Below are positions 1 to 8,880 of a stretch of DNA of 64,000 bases, in pieces. This stretch comes from Desulfosarcina ovata subsp. ovata (GTDB taxonomy: Bacteria; Desulfobacterota; Desulfobacteria; Desulfobacterales; Desulfosarcinaceae). Every line of letters starts with the position of its first letter. Position 1 is the stretch's first letter. The notes beneath the pieces are model-generated. The model worked only from the letters and a program-made list of their open reading frames with translations, was not told where the DNA came from and searched no databases. Location: assembly GCF_009689005.1 (NCBI RefSeq), contig NZ_AP021879.1, positions 2,356,001-2,420,000 on the forward strand, given 5' to 3'. The translations under genes and the position numbers were made by a program.

Positions 1-3000
1 CAGGCGGGCCAGCAGCCGCTGGGCCGATTCGGCATGATCAGCAGCCGCGGCACTGCCGTCCATACGTTCCAGTTCGGCCGTCTCAATGCCGATGGTCTGG
101 TCCAGCTGGGAACGCTCCTGTTCCAGCGTCTCGATCCGGTCGGTCCATTTTTCCAATTCGGTACCGATGCTGTCGGCATCCACGGCCATGGCTTCGGCAG
201 TAAACTGGTCCACCGTGGCTCCGGCGCTCAAGCGACGCAGCTGATCGTCCAGGTCCGCCCGTGCGTGAAACAGGTCCCTGCGCCGCCGGGCGCGCTGTTC
301 CGTCTCGGCCAGTGCCTCCGCTTTCTCGCACCCGGCTTCCCGGCACAACGTATCGAGCAGGGCCTGGCATTGTCCGATGCGCTGTTTGGCATCCGCCTCC
401 CCTTTTCTGGCGTTTTCCAGTTGTTCGGCAAAGCTTTGCCGCCGGGACGCATTCGTGCGGGCTGCGGTCAGGCGGGAATAGAGCTGTTCCGCGGCCCCGT
501 CGCAAGGGGCGCCTGTCAGGTCCGGTGCAAGATCGGCGACCATCCGCGCCACGCTCTGCGCAAAGGTCGCCGAGTCCCGGTCGATACCGTCGATGCGCTT
601 TTGCAGCACCTCGGCGTCAGCGGACTTTGTCCGCGCCTCGCGAAGGCTGTCAATCACCGCCAGTGCCGCCGTGGGACTGGCGTCGGCATCCAGACCGATT
701 TTGCGGACATTCTTCTGCCACCCATCCCGCCAGTGGGAAAGGGACGCATTCAGCGCCTCCACTTCGGCAGCCGCATCAGCCGTTTCCCCCTGCAGGTGAG
801 AAATCTCCTGGTCAGCCGCCGCGTTGCGCTGCGCCCGCACCTGCTGAACCTGGACGTGAACCTGCGCCGCCCGGATCAAGGCCGGCAGGTCGGCGGCCGC
901 GTCAACAGGCACACCGGCAGCGGCAAGGCACTTGTGCAACCGGGTTTTCAGGGCCGCCAGTTCGGCTGTCATTTTACTGCACCGGATGTGGTCGGCACGG
1001 TAGGTGGCCAGTTTTTCGAAAAGGGAGGCCATACCCTGCATCCAGGCGCGCATTTCAGCCACGGACAAGGGGATTATCCCCATTGAGGCCCACAGTTTTT
1101 GCCAAGCGGCGCCGGCAGCGGCCGCTGCCGTCTCAGCGGCAACCAATTCCGATTCAGCATCGCCGAGGGCGCCGTCCAACTGCCCGCGGCGCGCCTCGAG
1201 AAGTCCTTTGCGGCTCACCTGGTCCGCCTCACGCCGCAACCGGTCGGCGATGTGATCCGCCCGGGCCATGGTCGTCTCGAATGCATCGGGCAAACCATTG
1301 GCATCATCGCACCGGCGACAGAAAGCCGCTGTTTCGTCTGCAGACGCCGGGTGGCCGTCAAGGCAGCGCCGGACCAGTCCCCACCCCTGGTCGCGGGTGG
1401 CGCGGGCGGCCGTCAAATCCTGATCGGTGGGCACCGTATCGACGATGTCGATGGAACGTAGTTCCATCTGGGCGGCTTCAATCTCATCCCGGATGTTCTG
1501 CCGGGTCTCCCGCGCCTTTTCGATCCGCCGGGAAGCGGCGGTCAGCTGCTGGTCGAAGCGGTCAATGGTCGCCCCCGAGGGCAACGGCAGGGCATCAACA
1601 TCCTCCAGATCCCCTTGCCACAGCGTCTGCCGCGCCAGTCGGCGCTTTAGGTCGCCGGCGAGCGCGTCGATCGATTGCCGAAGGTCAACCCTCAGCGTCT
1701 CTGCGGGGCCGGCATTCAGGGCATCCTGGAGTACGGTTTCGATCCCGCTGACATCGTCCGGCATGGGCATGCATTGGCGCTGGTCGAGCGAGCGCGCCAG
1801 CCGCGCCTTGAGTTTGCGGTGTACGCCGGTTGCCGACTCCAGTTTGGCGCTGAGGCGCTCGAAACGGGCCCCCAGGTTCTGAATTTCGCCGACGATGGAA
1901 GGCGGCAGGTCAGCCAACGCTGCCGACTCGCCGGAAAGCGCCGTCCTGACTGAGGAGAGGATCTCGGCAGCCTGCGTTTCGAGGGTCCGCATGCGTCCCT
2001 GCAGCCCGGGCCGGTCCTTCCGGGCCTTTCGATAACTGCCCAGTTCGTGCTGCAGGGCTTCGATGGACGCGGACCGGGCCAACATGGCCTCGGGCACATT
2101 CAGCGCCGCCATCTGCCGGCCGAACTCTTCCATGCGCGCCCGTGACTGTGCCCGATCGCGGGTAGCCACGCCAAGTTCTCTTTCCGCATCGCGGCGCTGC
2201 TCACCAAAGCCGTCCGCCAGGTCGGGCACCCCGGCAAGCTGCCCCCATTCACCATCCAGCTCCTTTTTGCGGGCAATCAGCGGTAGGGCCTCCTGGATTC
2301 GCTTCAGGCGGGACAATTGCTGCTTGTCGTCGGCCAGGGCGGTCTGGACCTGCGCCATGCGTTGCCGGGCCTGGCTCAGGTATTGATCGTGGTCCTGCCA
2401 CGTCTTGGCCGGCAGCAGGCTCTCCTTCTGCGTTTTTCTCACCGCCTTGAGGGCGGCGATGGTCTGGTTGATCGCCGGCGTCGACCCGCTGGGCTTGAAC
2501 AGGGCCCCGCAGGCCTGTTCCAGCTCCTGCTGAACATGCTGCAGCCGGATCAAACCGGCACCGGCGGCAAACAGGGCCTCACCGATGCGACCCCTGCCGG
2601 CAATGATCTCCTCCCCGCCCCGGATCAGATCGTCGTGACCGATGGCAAACATCTGCTCGAACAACTCCTGGGTGACTCCGCCGAGAAACACAGCCAATGA
2701 ATCGTCGTCCAGCACGGTTTCGTCATCCGCACCACGCAGGGTTTTTGACTGCCCCTTGCGCCGCACAAATTCAAGCGCCTCACCGTCACTGCGTACCAGC
2801 CGGGCACCGATGCGAAGATGGGGATAGGCATGCAGAAAGTTATCCCCGGTGCGTACGGGGATACCAAAAAGCATGTGACGCAGGGCGCGCAGGGTGGAAC
2901 TTTTCCCGGCTTCGTTGGGTCCGAAAATCAGGTGAAAGTCTATCGCCTTCGCGGAAAGATCGATGGTTGCGCCGGTAAAGGGACCGTAGGCGTCCAAACG

Positions 3001-3018
3001 GATGGTGTCGATTCTCAT
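1..3018 (-). CDS. YhaN-like SMC/AAA ATPase, partial (runs off left edge)
   Basis: The frame starts at the ATG at 3018 and stays open to base 1, giving at least 1006 codons with the 3' end missing. The N-terminus reads MRIDTIRLDAYGPF and is followed by a Walker A motif GPNEAGKSS near residue 35, as in RecF/SMC-type ATPases. The rest is rich in Ala, Glu, Gln and Arg with heptad-like character, as expected for coiled-coil arms. YhaN-type proteins pair with the YhaO exonuclease much as SbcC pairs with SbcD, and probably act in DNA end processing. The start overlaps the yhaO-like stop by 4 bp (ATGA), so translation is probably coupled. The family assignment is firm; the exact substrate is not known. 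Confidence 0.88.
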   Translation of the reverse strand, partial: MRIDTIRLDAYGPFTGATIDLSAKAIDFHLIFGPNEAGKSSTLRALRHMLFGIPVRTGDNFLHAYPHLRIGARLVRSDGEALEFVRRKGQSKTLRGADDETVLDDDSLAVFLGGVTQELFEQMFAIGHDDLIRGGEEIIAGRGRIGEALFAAGAGLIRLQHVQQELEQACGALFKPSGSTPAINQTIAALKAVRKTQKESLLPAKTWQDHDQYLSQARQRMAQVQTALADDKQQLSRLKRIQEALPLIARKKELDGEWGQLAGVPDLADGFGEQRRDAERELGVATRDRAQSRARMEEFGRQMAALNVPEAMLARSASIEALQHELGSYRKARKDRPGLQGRMRTLETQAAEILSSVRTALSGESAALADLPPSIVGEIQNLGARFERLSAKLESATGVHRKLKARLARSLDQRQCMPMPDDVSGIETVLQDALNAGPAETLRVDLRQSIDALAGDLKRRLARQTLWQGDLEDVDALPLPSGATIDRFDQQLTAASRRIEKARETRQNIRDEIEAAQMELRSIDIVDTVPTDQDLTAARATRDQGWGLVRRCLDGHPASADETAAFCRRCDDANGLPDAFETTMARADHIADRLRREADQVSRKGLLEARRGQLDGALGDAESELVAAETAAAAAGAAWQKLWASMGIIPLSVAEMRAWMQGMASLFEKLATYRADHIRCSKMTAELAALKTRLHKCLAAAGVPVDAAADLPALIRAAQVHVQVQQVRAQRNAAADQEISHLQGETADAAAEVEALNASLSHWRDGWQKNVRKIGLDADASPTAALAVIDSLREARTKSADAEVLQKRIDGIDRDSATFAQSVARMVADLAPDLTGAPCDGAAEQLYSRLTAARTNASRRQSFAEQLENARKGEADAKQRIGQCQALLDTLCREAGCEKAEALAETEQRARRRRDLFHARADLDDQLRRLSAGATVDQFTAEAMAVDADSIGTELEKWTDRIETLEQERSQLDQTIGIETAELERMDGSAAAADHAESAQRLLARL

Positions 3019-4268
3019 GTGGCCCCGGATGCCTTTCTCAGCCGCTGCACCAGGAGGGCATGGGCCTGGGCCAGCAGACGGGCCATGGCCTCCGGGTCAT
3101 CTGGCCGAAAAGAGGCCGCATTCTGACGGTAATCGGCAGGCAGTTTTTGAAACAGCGGTGCCAGTTCATCGCCCAGGGCCTGAAGATCGTCCGGACTGGA
3201 AGACAGCCGTTCGACCAATAGGTTCAACTCGTTGATCGGCCCGCTATCCGGAACCCTGCCCCTGACCGGCCGCGTATTGACCTGGATTTTCTCGATCCAG
3301 GCGCGATCGCCGAACGCCACTGCCGCCGTCGAGCGCAGCGCCTGTTTGATGTACTCCATATCCGCCAGGATGCGCGTGTGCAGTTCGGTTCGGCCCGCCA
3401 GCTCGATGCGGGCAATCACCGGCAGCGGATCGTTGCGCGCGACCGTCTTTTCAAATTCCTCCCGGAAGCGGTCAAGGACCTCATCGATCGTGTTGGCGCC
3501 CGTCAGGTCGACGACCGTACGCGTCCAGCGAATCACATCGATGGTCTGGTGATGGATCAACGGCGCCGCCCCCTCTTCCATGACCACCAGCATACACCCT
3601 TTTTCTCCGCCCTCGCGGGCATGCCGGCCCTGGACGCACCCGGGGAAGACCACCGGCGGATCATGGGTAACGATCTCCGCCTGATGCACATGCCCCAATG
3701 CCCAGTAATCGTAGCCCTTGTTAACAAGGTCTTCCAGTGCGCAGGGGGCGTAATTCTCATGTCCCGGCCTGCCGGTCAGGCTGGTGTGCAGCAAGCCGAT
3801 GTTGACATGCCCGGCAACCGGCGCCGGATAACCGGCGGCCAGGTTTTCCATAACTGCGGCCCGGGCAAAACTCTGGCCGTGAACGGCGACCTTCAGCGCA
3901 TCGATCATCCGGGTTTCGGGCCTGGCGCTCGAAAAAATGTGGACGTTGGGCGGCACCGGCAGGCTGCGGGTCATCTGACCGGCAGCGTCGTGGTTGCCCT
4001 GGACAATGAACACGAAAATGCCGGCCTCGTTCAGCCGCCGCATCCGGCTTGTGAAATAGAGCCCGGTGTTGTAGTCCCGCCAGTCCCCGTCAAAAAGGTC
4101 GCCGGCGATCAAAACAAAATCGACGGCTTCATCCAGGGCCAGGTTGATGAGATTTTCCAGAGCCCGCCGGGAGGCCTGGCGGATCTCTTCCACGGGCGCA
4201 CCGTCATAGGCTTCCAGGCGGTGCAGGGGGCTGTCCAGATGGATGTCGGCGGTGTGGATGAATTTCAT
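3015..4268 (-). CDS. YhaO/SbcD-like DNA repair exonuclease, metallophosphoesterase family
   Basis: About 417 residues from MKFIHTADIHLDSPL. All calcineurin-like phosphoesterase motifs are visible in order: DIH near residue 8, GDLFD, GNHD, a late His in LLHTS, and GHVH. These bind two metal ions in Mre11/SbcD-type nucleases. A longer reading from 4304 is possible, but the start at 4268 matches the family N-terminus and overlaps the upstream gene's stop by 4 bp (ATGA). The downstream ATPase overlaps by another 4 bp, so this is a tightly coupled three-gene operon. The likely role is nuclease partner of the YhaN-like ATPase in double-strand end processing. Confidence 0.9.
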   Translation of the reverse strand: MKFIHTADIHLDSPLHRLEAYDGAPVEEIRQASRRALENLINLALDEAVDFVLIAGDLFDGDWRDYNTGLYFTSRMRRLNEAGIFVFIVQGNHDAAGQMTRSLPVPPNVHIFSSARPETRMIDALKVAVHGQSFARAAVMENLAAGYPAPVAGHVNIGLLHTSLTGRPGHENYAPCALEDLVNKGYDYWALGHVHQAEIVTHDPPVVFPGCVQGRHAREGGEKGCMLVVMEEGAAPLIHHQTIDVIRWTRTVVDLTGANTIDEVLDRFREEFEKTVARNDPLPVIARIELAGRTELHTRILADMEYIKQALRSTAAVAFGDRAWIEKIQVNTRPVRGRVPDSGPINELNLLVERLSSSPDDLQALGDELAPLFQKLPADYRQNAASFRPDDPEAMARLLAQAHALLVQRLRKASGAT

Positions 4269-5218
4269 TTTGAAATTAAGAATGACCGGTCCACGCGAAT
4301 CCACGTTGCCATCCGCTTTTTCCCGTTGCCGATTTCAAATTCAGCCAGCGAGAATTCGTTGGCCGCTTCAGCAGAAGCGTTGTCCAACAGAATGCCCATT
4401 TTGCTCAGCTTAAACGAAACCGGTCTGGCGGACAGCTGACGTTCCGGTTTCTGGAGTAAATTTTGTACGTACGTCACATAATCCTTTGGAGACTTAAGCG
4501 ATTTGTCAATCGATTTGATTTTGCCTTCGACCTCCTGATGCAATGCATCAAACGTTTTTCTCGTATCGCTTCCATCGGCATACAAGGCCATTTTTGCCAC
4601 TGCTTCATCACGTTGCACCTCAAGTTGCGCCCTGGATTGCTTAAGCGCGGATATTGTTTCAGCAGCCATGGCGAACAGATCGGAAAACAATTGATATCGG
4701 AATTGCTTTTGAGTTTCCGCCAAATTGTCGCTGGGCGCGGCAATTTGATGCTTTTCAAAAAAAATGGCCTTTCTTAAAACATCCCGCCGAAAAATTTCTC
4801 CCTCTTTTTCTGACACGAATACCGATTTTTCTTGTTTTTCTGTGGTGAACAATGCAAAGCCGACATTGGCCGCCGAATTTTTAAAAAATTGCGTTAATGC
4901 CTTGCTTCCGGAGAGTAATTCGCGCGTCCGTTTTCCGGATTCAAAAATCGAATGGATCACGGGATCACGATCCCAGCGATCCGGATCGAATACCACGGGA
5001 CCGGGAATCAAATCGATCAGCTTGCCCAAATAACGATCGGTACGGTGAACCAACGGGACCAATTCACTGCGATAGCTTGCCAAATAGGGAATTTTGTTTC
5101 CAAATGTTTCGATCATGCGATCGATTACAGTTAAACTTTCATTCGCTATCCGCCCTCGTCGTTTTTTCAACGCACTTTTGTAGACAAAGTGTTTGCGTAT
5201 GGGATTGGAAAAATTCAT
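4265..5218 (-). CDS. conserved hypothetical protein upstream of yhaO-like gene
   Basis: Protein of 317 residues beginning MNFSNPIRKHFVYKSALKKR. It is soluble, with no signal peptide or membrane segment, and has a helical, Lys/Glu-rich middle part around residues 170-260 that could form a coiled coil. I do not recognise the family. Its start overlaps the stop of a small upstream reading frame (ATGA at 5215-5218) and its stop overlaps the yhaO-like start in the same way. It therefore belongs to the same transcription unit and may be a cofactor or regulator of the nuclease pair. An upstream in-frame ATG at 5248 exists but lies inside the preceding small gene. Confidence 0.75.
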   Translation of the reverse strand: MNFSNPIRKHFVYKSALKKRRGRIANESLTVIDRMIETFGNKIPYLASYRSELVPLVHRTDRYLGKLIDLIPGPVVFDPDRWDRDPVIHSIFESGKRTRELLSGSKALTQFFKNSAANVGFALFTTEKQEKSVFVSEKEGEIFRRDVLRKAIFFEKHQIAAPSDNLAETQKQFRYQLFSDLFAMAAETISALKQSRAQLEVQRDEAVAKMALYADGSDTRKTFDALHQEVEGKIKSIDKSLKSPKDYVTYVQNLLQKPERQLSARPVSFKLSKMGILLDNASAEAANEFSLAEFEIGNGKKRMATWIRVDRSFLISK

Positions 5219-5414
5219 TGCGAACCCCCATCCTGTAAAGGTTTGCAAAACGCGGCATCGAGATCGACCGCTTGCGTCCGAAGATAGATTTCACCACCAT
5301 TGAGCATGGCTTGCCAGGCATTACCATACAAGTTCAACAAAACCTGGTAAATTTCTTGTCTTCGAGCTCTTTTATCCGTTTCAGGAGTGCATCAACATCG
5401 GGTTTTTGCGTCAT
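5215..5414 (-). pseudogene. small leader gene of the yhaO-like operon, apparently frameshifted
   Basis: From an ATG at 5414 the sequence reads MTQKPDVDALLKRIKELEDKKFTRFC and then stops. In another frame the same stretch continues as IYQVLLNLYGNAWQAMLNG, then GGEIYLRTQAVDLDAAFCKP, ending in a TGA that overlaps the next gene by 4 bp. The two halves together look like one ~65-residue protein broken by a single-base indel. That indel could be a real mutation, a sequencing error or a programmed shift. The 4-bp overlap with the next gene supports the downstream half being genuinely coding. Function unknown. Confidence 0.5.
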
Positions 5415-5530
5415 CGGTTTGGTCCTATTCATAAAGCGCTTAGATCAATCCCATACTACAGTTGACAACTTAATTTCAATGGCTTGAAACCTCATGGCGC
5501 TCCACGGTATCTTGGGCGATCCTGAATGCT

Positions 5531-5635
5531 ATAGTGTTTAAGATAATGTTTTTGGCAAGGCCAGAGGGAGGAAGCTGTATAAGTCATACCGCGACGACCG
5601 ATAACGCAGCCCAAAAACATTATCTTGAATACTAT
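5531..5635. repeat. 105-bp palindromic (MITE-like) inverted-repeat element
   Basis: Arms at 5531-5555 and 5611-5635 are inverted copies matching at 23 of 25 positions (ATAGTGTTTAAGATAATG against ATAGTATTCAAGATAATG, both continuing TTTTTGG). They enclose about 55 bases with no coding signal. The stretch 5433-5894 otherwise contains no convincing gene. The element could be a MITE or a transcribed hairpin. Confidence 0.5.
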
Positions 5636-5643
5636 ATAATGTT

Positions 5644-5690
5644 CGCTTTAAAAGAGGGGGATAGAAAAGCGATATGCGTTTGCTGTAAGG
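5644..5690 (+). pseudogene. 3' tail of a RelE-type toxin gene (remnant)
   Basis: These bases match the 3' end of the RelE-like toxin gene at 22088-22132, including the CGCTTTAAAAGAGGGGG stretch that encodes the last residues, but the rest of the gene is gone. It shows that this locus once carried the same toxin-phosphoesterase arrangement that survives at 21.6-22.9 kb. Confidence 0.55.
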
Positions 5691-5813
5691 TTGCCGGAAA
5701 AGAATATACCAGGATGCGCAGGATTTTCATTCGTATTCAAGGCGGGCTTTTTTATGCATAGTGGGGCTATGTGTGGAAACGCCCAACGCAGAAGACGGAT
5801 GAAAAGACAAGCA

Positions 5814-5842
5814 GGCGGGTATATTCTTTGACAGAAATCGCC
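5814..5842 (+). promoter_or_regulatory. 29-nt motif shared with the 59.7-kb promoter region
   Basis: The stretch GGCGGGTATATTC followed by TTTGACAGAAATCGCC occurs here on the plus strand and, with one difference, on the minus strand at 59727-59755 upstream of the HAD/xerC/hslVU genes. It begins with GGCG and ends with CGCC. Here it lies about 50 bp before the metallophosphoesterase gene. A regulatory site is possible but unproven. Confidence 0.3.
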
Positions 5843-5894
5843 TAAGAGCCTGTTTGAAATCATCGCCGTAGGTAAATACGGGAAAGGCGACTCA

Positions 5895-6644
5895 ATGAAT
5901 CTGCACGTTTTGTCTGATCTGCACGTCGAGTTCGGCGACTTTAGTGTTCCCGACGTTGGCGCTGACGTTGTTGTTTTGGCTGGCGACACTCACGTCGGGA
6001 TCCGGGGGCTGCGGTGGGTGCTCGACCAGGGAATCAAGATCCCGGTGATCTATGTTCTCGGTAACCACGAGTTTTATCGCGACAAGTTTCCGGGACTGAT
6101 CGACGAAATGAAGAAAGAGGTGGAAGGCACCAACGTGTGGGTCCTTGAGAACGACATGTTTGAAATTGGAGGTTTCCGTTTTTTTGGCTGTACGCTGTGG
6201 ACCGACATGGCGTTGCTCGGAGACCCTGGCGTCGCGATGGCTGTTGCCGGCGACCGAATGAACGATTATCGGCTGATCCGCAACAGCAAGACGTATGGGA
6301 GGCTCCGGCCGATCGACACCGTTGCCTGGCACAAACGGTCAGTGGAGAAACTCCGTGAATTCCTGGAATCAGGTGACCCTGAGCGCTCAGTCGTCGTGAC
6401 GCACGATTGCCCGTCCATCAAGTCTATTCCTGAACGGTTCCGCGGCCACGCCCTCTCCTCGGCGTTCGCATCCAACATGGAAGGCCTCATCCAGAAACAC
6501 CAACCAAAACTCTGGATCCACGGCCACACCCACGACAGCTTCGACTACAAAATCGGAAAAACCAGGATCATCTGCAATCCAAGAGGATATGTGCCAAGCG
6601 CGGACAACCCGGAATTCAAGGAAGGGATGACGATTGAAGTATGA
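5895..6644 (+). CDS. calcineurin-like metallophosphoesterase, intact copy
   Basis: A 249-residue cytoplasmic protein with the full set of metal-binding motifs: SDLHVEF (residues 7-13), GDTH near 33, GNHE near 54, THDCP near 167 and GHTH near 213. The family hydrolyses phosphomono- or diesters with a two-metal centre; the substrate cannot be read from sequence. The start follows GGAAAGGCG about 8 bp upstream. A second copy at 22195-22944 is almost identical but carries a premature stop and has lost the Asp of THDCP. The 3' end of this gene is duplicated again at 8407-8470. It is repeatedly followed by convergent RAYT transposase remnants, so it seems to have travelled as part of one unit. Confidence 0.88.
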   Translation: MNLHVLSDLHVEFGDFSVPDVGADVVVLAGDTHVGIRGLRWVLDQGIKIPVIYVLGNHEFYRDKFPGLIDEMKKEVEGTNVWVLENDMFEIGGFRFFGCTLWTDMALLGDPGVAMAVAGDRMNDYRLIRNSKTYGRLRPIDTVAWHKRSVEKLREFLESGDPERSVVVTHDCPSIKSIPERFRGHALSSAFASNMEGLIQKHQPKLWIHGHTHDSFDYKIGKTRIICNPRGYVPSADNPEFKEGMTIEV

Positions 6645-6828
6645 TCCGGCTCAGGGGCTAAAAGATGGGGCTGTGGGGCCGTGCATGAAATTATGCGTTG
6701 CATGGTTTAAGGGAAAGAAATCTCCAGTTCGGCCATCAGCTTCTCACCACGGGTAACAGCGCGGCTGATGGTCGATTGCCCCACTCCCATTCGCTTTCCA
6801 ACGGTGGTCCCGTCCATTCCCATTCTTC
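6581..6828. repeat. direct repeat, left copy (phosphoesterase 3' end plus RAYT 3' end)
   Basis: About 240 bases are repeated in the same orientation at 8407-8640 with few differences: the last ~60 bases of the phosphoesterase gene and then the 3' end of a RAYT gene on the minus strand. The two copies bracket the AbiE-like gene pair at 7123-8362. Confidence 0.8.
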
Positions 6829-7072
6829 TGACGGCCAGGTAGGCCGCAACGCTCCGCGCCTTCACCCGATGGGGATGCTTGCCCGGTGGGTGCTCCTGGG
6901 CCGATTCAAGAACCTGCATGACAAAATCACTGTCACCCAATATCCGCTCATCGCCCTTGAGATGCGCCTTCATCCGACGCGCGTGTTTGAGCACGCCCCA
7001 GCCGCCGGCGCTGCGCAAAAGGCCGCCGCCAGTCAGCTCCGGTCGCCTCCCCTTTTGCTGACCTCAAGCCGC
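6707..7072 (-). pseudogene. C-terminal part of a REP-associated tyrosine transposase (RAYT)
   Basis: The minus strand reads GQQKGRRPELTGGGLLRSAG at the upstream end and ends with RMGVGQSTISRAVTRGEKLM and a short tail. This is the DnaA-domain-IV-like helix-turn-helix found at the C-terminus of one RAYT subfamily (REP element-mobilising transposase). The catalytic HUH and Tyr part is missing because the sequence changes at about 7075. It is a remnant. Confidence 0.7.
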
Positions 7073-7122
7073 CTTAATATACGCCACTGTCTGGAAAGCT
7101 GGTCTCCTCTCATCTATACAAC

Positions 7123-7830
7123 CTATTTTTCTCTCTTTGCGATTTTCTCGATACGATTGACAATTGTTGACACTCGAGCTTGGCTTGCTGAATCAGGTGG
7201 CATTAGGCCCGGTAATGCGTCTATAAAATCGGTATGTTCCATCCATTTTGTTAGATTTTTTGCAATATGATGCATTAAATCAGGTTCAGCACTATTTACT
7301 TCCATAGCAAGTTCCAACCTGCCATCTATGACAGCGACCACGTCTTCAACGTCTTTGCTTAAAAGGAAATCACCGGCGCCGCGGTTAGCGAACGCTTCGA
7401 TTTTTGTCGCTATAAAGTAGGGTGCCGGCAACACTTTGATAATCATTCCCGAGGGTAAAGCAGTCCGCTGGGCGGTTTTAAACGCCCTCTCAAACCATTG
7501 ATTACCAAACCCGAGAAGATCGGGATCGGTTGGCATGACATCGAGGACAAGGCTTCTGGAAAGCCAGCGGCATATTGGCGCACCTGGACTTGAATCTTCA
7601 ACAAAGCCCCGCTTCCGAAGCTTACTGCTGAAGCGATGATAACTGGACAGTGAGGCGACCTCCACAATCACGTCGACATCTCTGGTGACTCTCAGGGGAG
7701 GCGCAGCCGGATCGGTGATCAACAAACCTGTCGCACAACCGCCGAGAAAAACCACAACATCAACCAGCGGTCCTAGTTTTTCGGCCGCCATCTCAAGCAT
7801 CAGCAGATTGGGGTTGTTAGGATCCGGCAT
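7123..7830 (-). CDS. AbiEii-like nucleotidyltransferase (putative toxin)
   Basis: 235 residues. Residues 28-56 hold the nucleotidyltransferase signature, a GG pair followed after about 19 residues by the DVD catalytic carboxylates (FLGGCATGLL, then VTRDVDVIVEV). A later KIEAFANRGAGDFLLSKDVE segment, with the conserved Lys and Asp residues of AbiEii/MNT enzymes, supports the call. AbiEii toxins nucleotidylate tRNA or other targets in type IV toxin-antitoxin and abortive-infection systems. The start overlaps the upstream gene by 14 bp, so the two are co-expressed. The pair is bracketed by direct repeats, which suggests insertion as a unit. The target is unknown. Confidence 0.75.
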   Translation of the reverse strand: MPDPNNPNLLMLEMAAEKLGPLVDVVVFLGGCATGLLITDPAAPPLRVTRDVDVIVEVASLSSYHRFSSKLRKRGFVEDSSPGAPICRWLSRSLVLDVMPTDPDLLGFGNQWFERAFKTAQRTALPSGMIIKVLPAPYFIATKIEAFANRGAGDFLLSKDVEDVVAVIDGRLELAMEVNSAEPDLMHHIAKNLTKWMEHTDFIDALPGLMPPDSASQARVSTIVNRIEKIAKREK

Positions 7831-8362
7831 TCGAATTCATCCACTTTTTTATTTCATCACATGCTATCTGGCGCTCCCGCGCCCGCCCACCGCGGATAGC
7901 ATCGATCAGGCTCAGCAATTCATACAGCTTGTAGTCTTCACGTGCCGCCTTTGGAACGGATTTGTATAACGGTGAGAACGATTGGCCCCGAACCTCGCCA
8001 TCCGGGTCCGGCCACACCGGGGGCAAATCATCGCCGACCTCGAAAAAGGTTGATAACACCGGTCCTGCATAGCCTGTGGGCATACCTCGGGTGATTTCTC
8101 CCAGGTCAGGAACAAATACATAAGGCAGTCCATAAAATAGGAACGATTCCATGCTTCGTGCATTCGGTGTGATGCAATCTCGCTGGGCAGATGCCAAGTG
8201 CGCCTTAATTAGCCGCTTAACACCTGCATGAACTTCGGACGGACTCATCCACAACGTAGTTGCCATACGTCCATAGGACCACTCATTCCCACCTATTACG
8301 ACCAGTTTTGCCAAAATCAATACATCCTGGGGTTTTAGTATCACCACGCCTCCATTCTTCAT
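7817..8362 (-). CDS. winged-helix-like protein paired with AbiEii-like toxin (putative antitoxin)
   Basis: 181 residues. The N-terminal ~60 residues (QDVLILAKLVVIGGNEWSY, then MATTLWMSPSEVHAGVKRL) look like a winged helix-turn-helix. The remainder is not recognised. The gene is read first and overlaps the nucleotidyltransferase gene by 14 bp, the order expected for antitoxin then toxin. It differs from classical AbiEi. The antitoxin role rests on context, so treat it as a hypothesis. Confidence 0.6.
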   Translation of the reverse strand: MKNGGVVILKPQDVLILAKLVVIGGNEWSYGRMATTLWMSPSEVHAGVKRLIKAHLASAQRDCITPNARSMESFLFYGLPYVFVPDLGEITRGMPTGYAGPVLSTFFEVGDDLPPVWPDPDGEVRGQSFSPLYKSVPKAAREDYKLYELLSLIDAIRGGRARERQIACDEIKKWMNSNAGS

Positions 8363-8406
8363 TCGCTATTCGCGAATAAAGAATGGACTAAGATCAAAGT
8401 CATGTC

Positions 8407-8640
8407 AAGAGGATATGTGCCAAGCGCGGACAACCCGGAATTCAAGGAAGGGATGACGATTGAAGTATGATCCTGCTCAGGGGCTGTGGGAACGGGAGAA
8501 AATTATGCATTGCATGGTTTAAGGGAAAGAAATCTCCAATTCGGCCATCAGCTTCTCTCCACGGGTAACAGCGCGGCTGATGGTCGATTGCCCGACTCCC
8601 ATTCGCTTTCCAACGGTGGTCCCATCCATTCCCATTCTTC
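8407..8640. repeat. direct repeat, right copy (phosphoesterase 3' end plus RAYT 3' end)
   Basis: Second copy of the sequence at 6581-6828. It begins abruptly within the phosphoesterase coding sequence about 45 bases upstream of the putative antitoxin start, which fits a duplication or insertion junction. Confidence 0.8.
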
Positions 8641-8880
8641 TTCCAGCAGATAGGGATCTTCCTGGCACAATATGGATTTATACCGGTTTTGAAACAATCG
8701 ACCATGCCGACGGTGGCGGTGGTTGAAACTCACCGCGTATCCGGTCAGCAACCGGCGCATGACCGTGGCAATCGAGAGATTCCCGGTTCGCAAAAGCAGA
8801 TATGGATTGGGGATCAGCGCCCATGCATAACAAAGCGTCTCGCTGCCCGTCATGATACGGGACACTCGATCGACAAAATG
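8519..8880 (-). pseudogene. RAYT transposase with internal deletion
   Basis: The minus strand reads SRIMTGSETLCYAWALIPNP, then YLLLRTGNLSIATVMRRLLT and YAVSFNHRHRRHGRLFQNRY. This is the catalytic half of a RAYT, but the HUH site (normally NHFHLL) is altered to NPYLLL. After QEDPYLLEE the frame shifts into the same C-terminal helix-turn-helix end seen at 6707-6828, with the middle of the gene deleted. From 8880 to 9234 there is no intact gene; the sequence contains short repeats such as CAAACCAATAAACCAATGG that recur at 26.7, 31.6 and 38.6 kb. Confidence 0.7.

Noticed and set aside
261..1751. Long plus-strand open frame opposite the YhaN-like gene (and 34-1086)
   Set aside because: The minus strand encodes a coherent ATPase with Walker A; the plus frame is Arg/Pro-rich, an effect of GC-rich antisense sequence.
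6698..7270. 190-codon plus-strand frame between the phosphoesterase and the AbiE pair
   Set aside because: It is antisense to the RAYT remnant and to the end of the nucleotidyltransferase, with no recognisable content.
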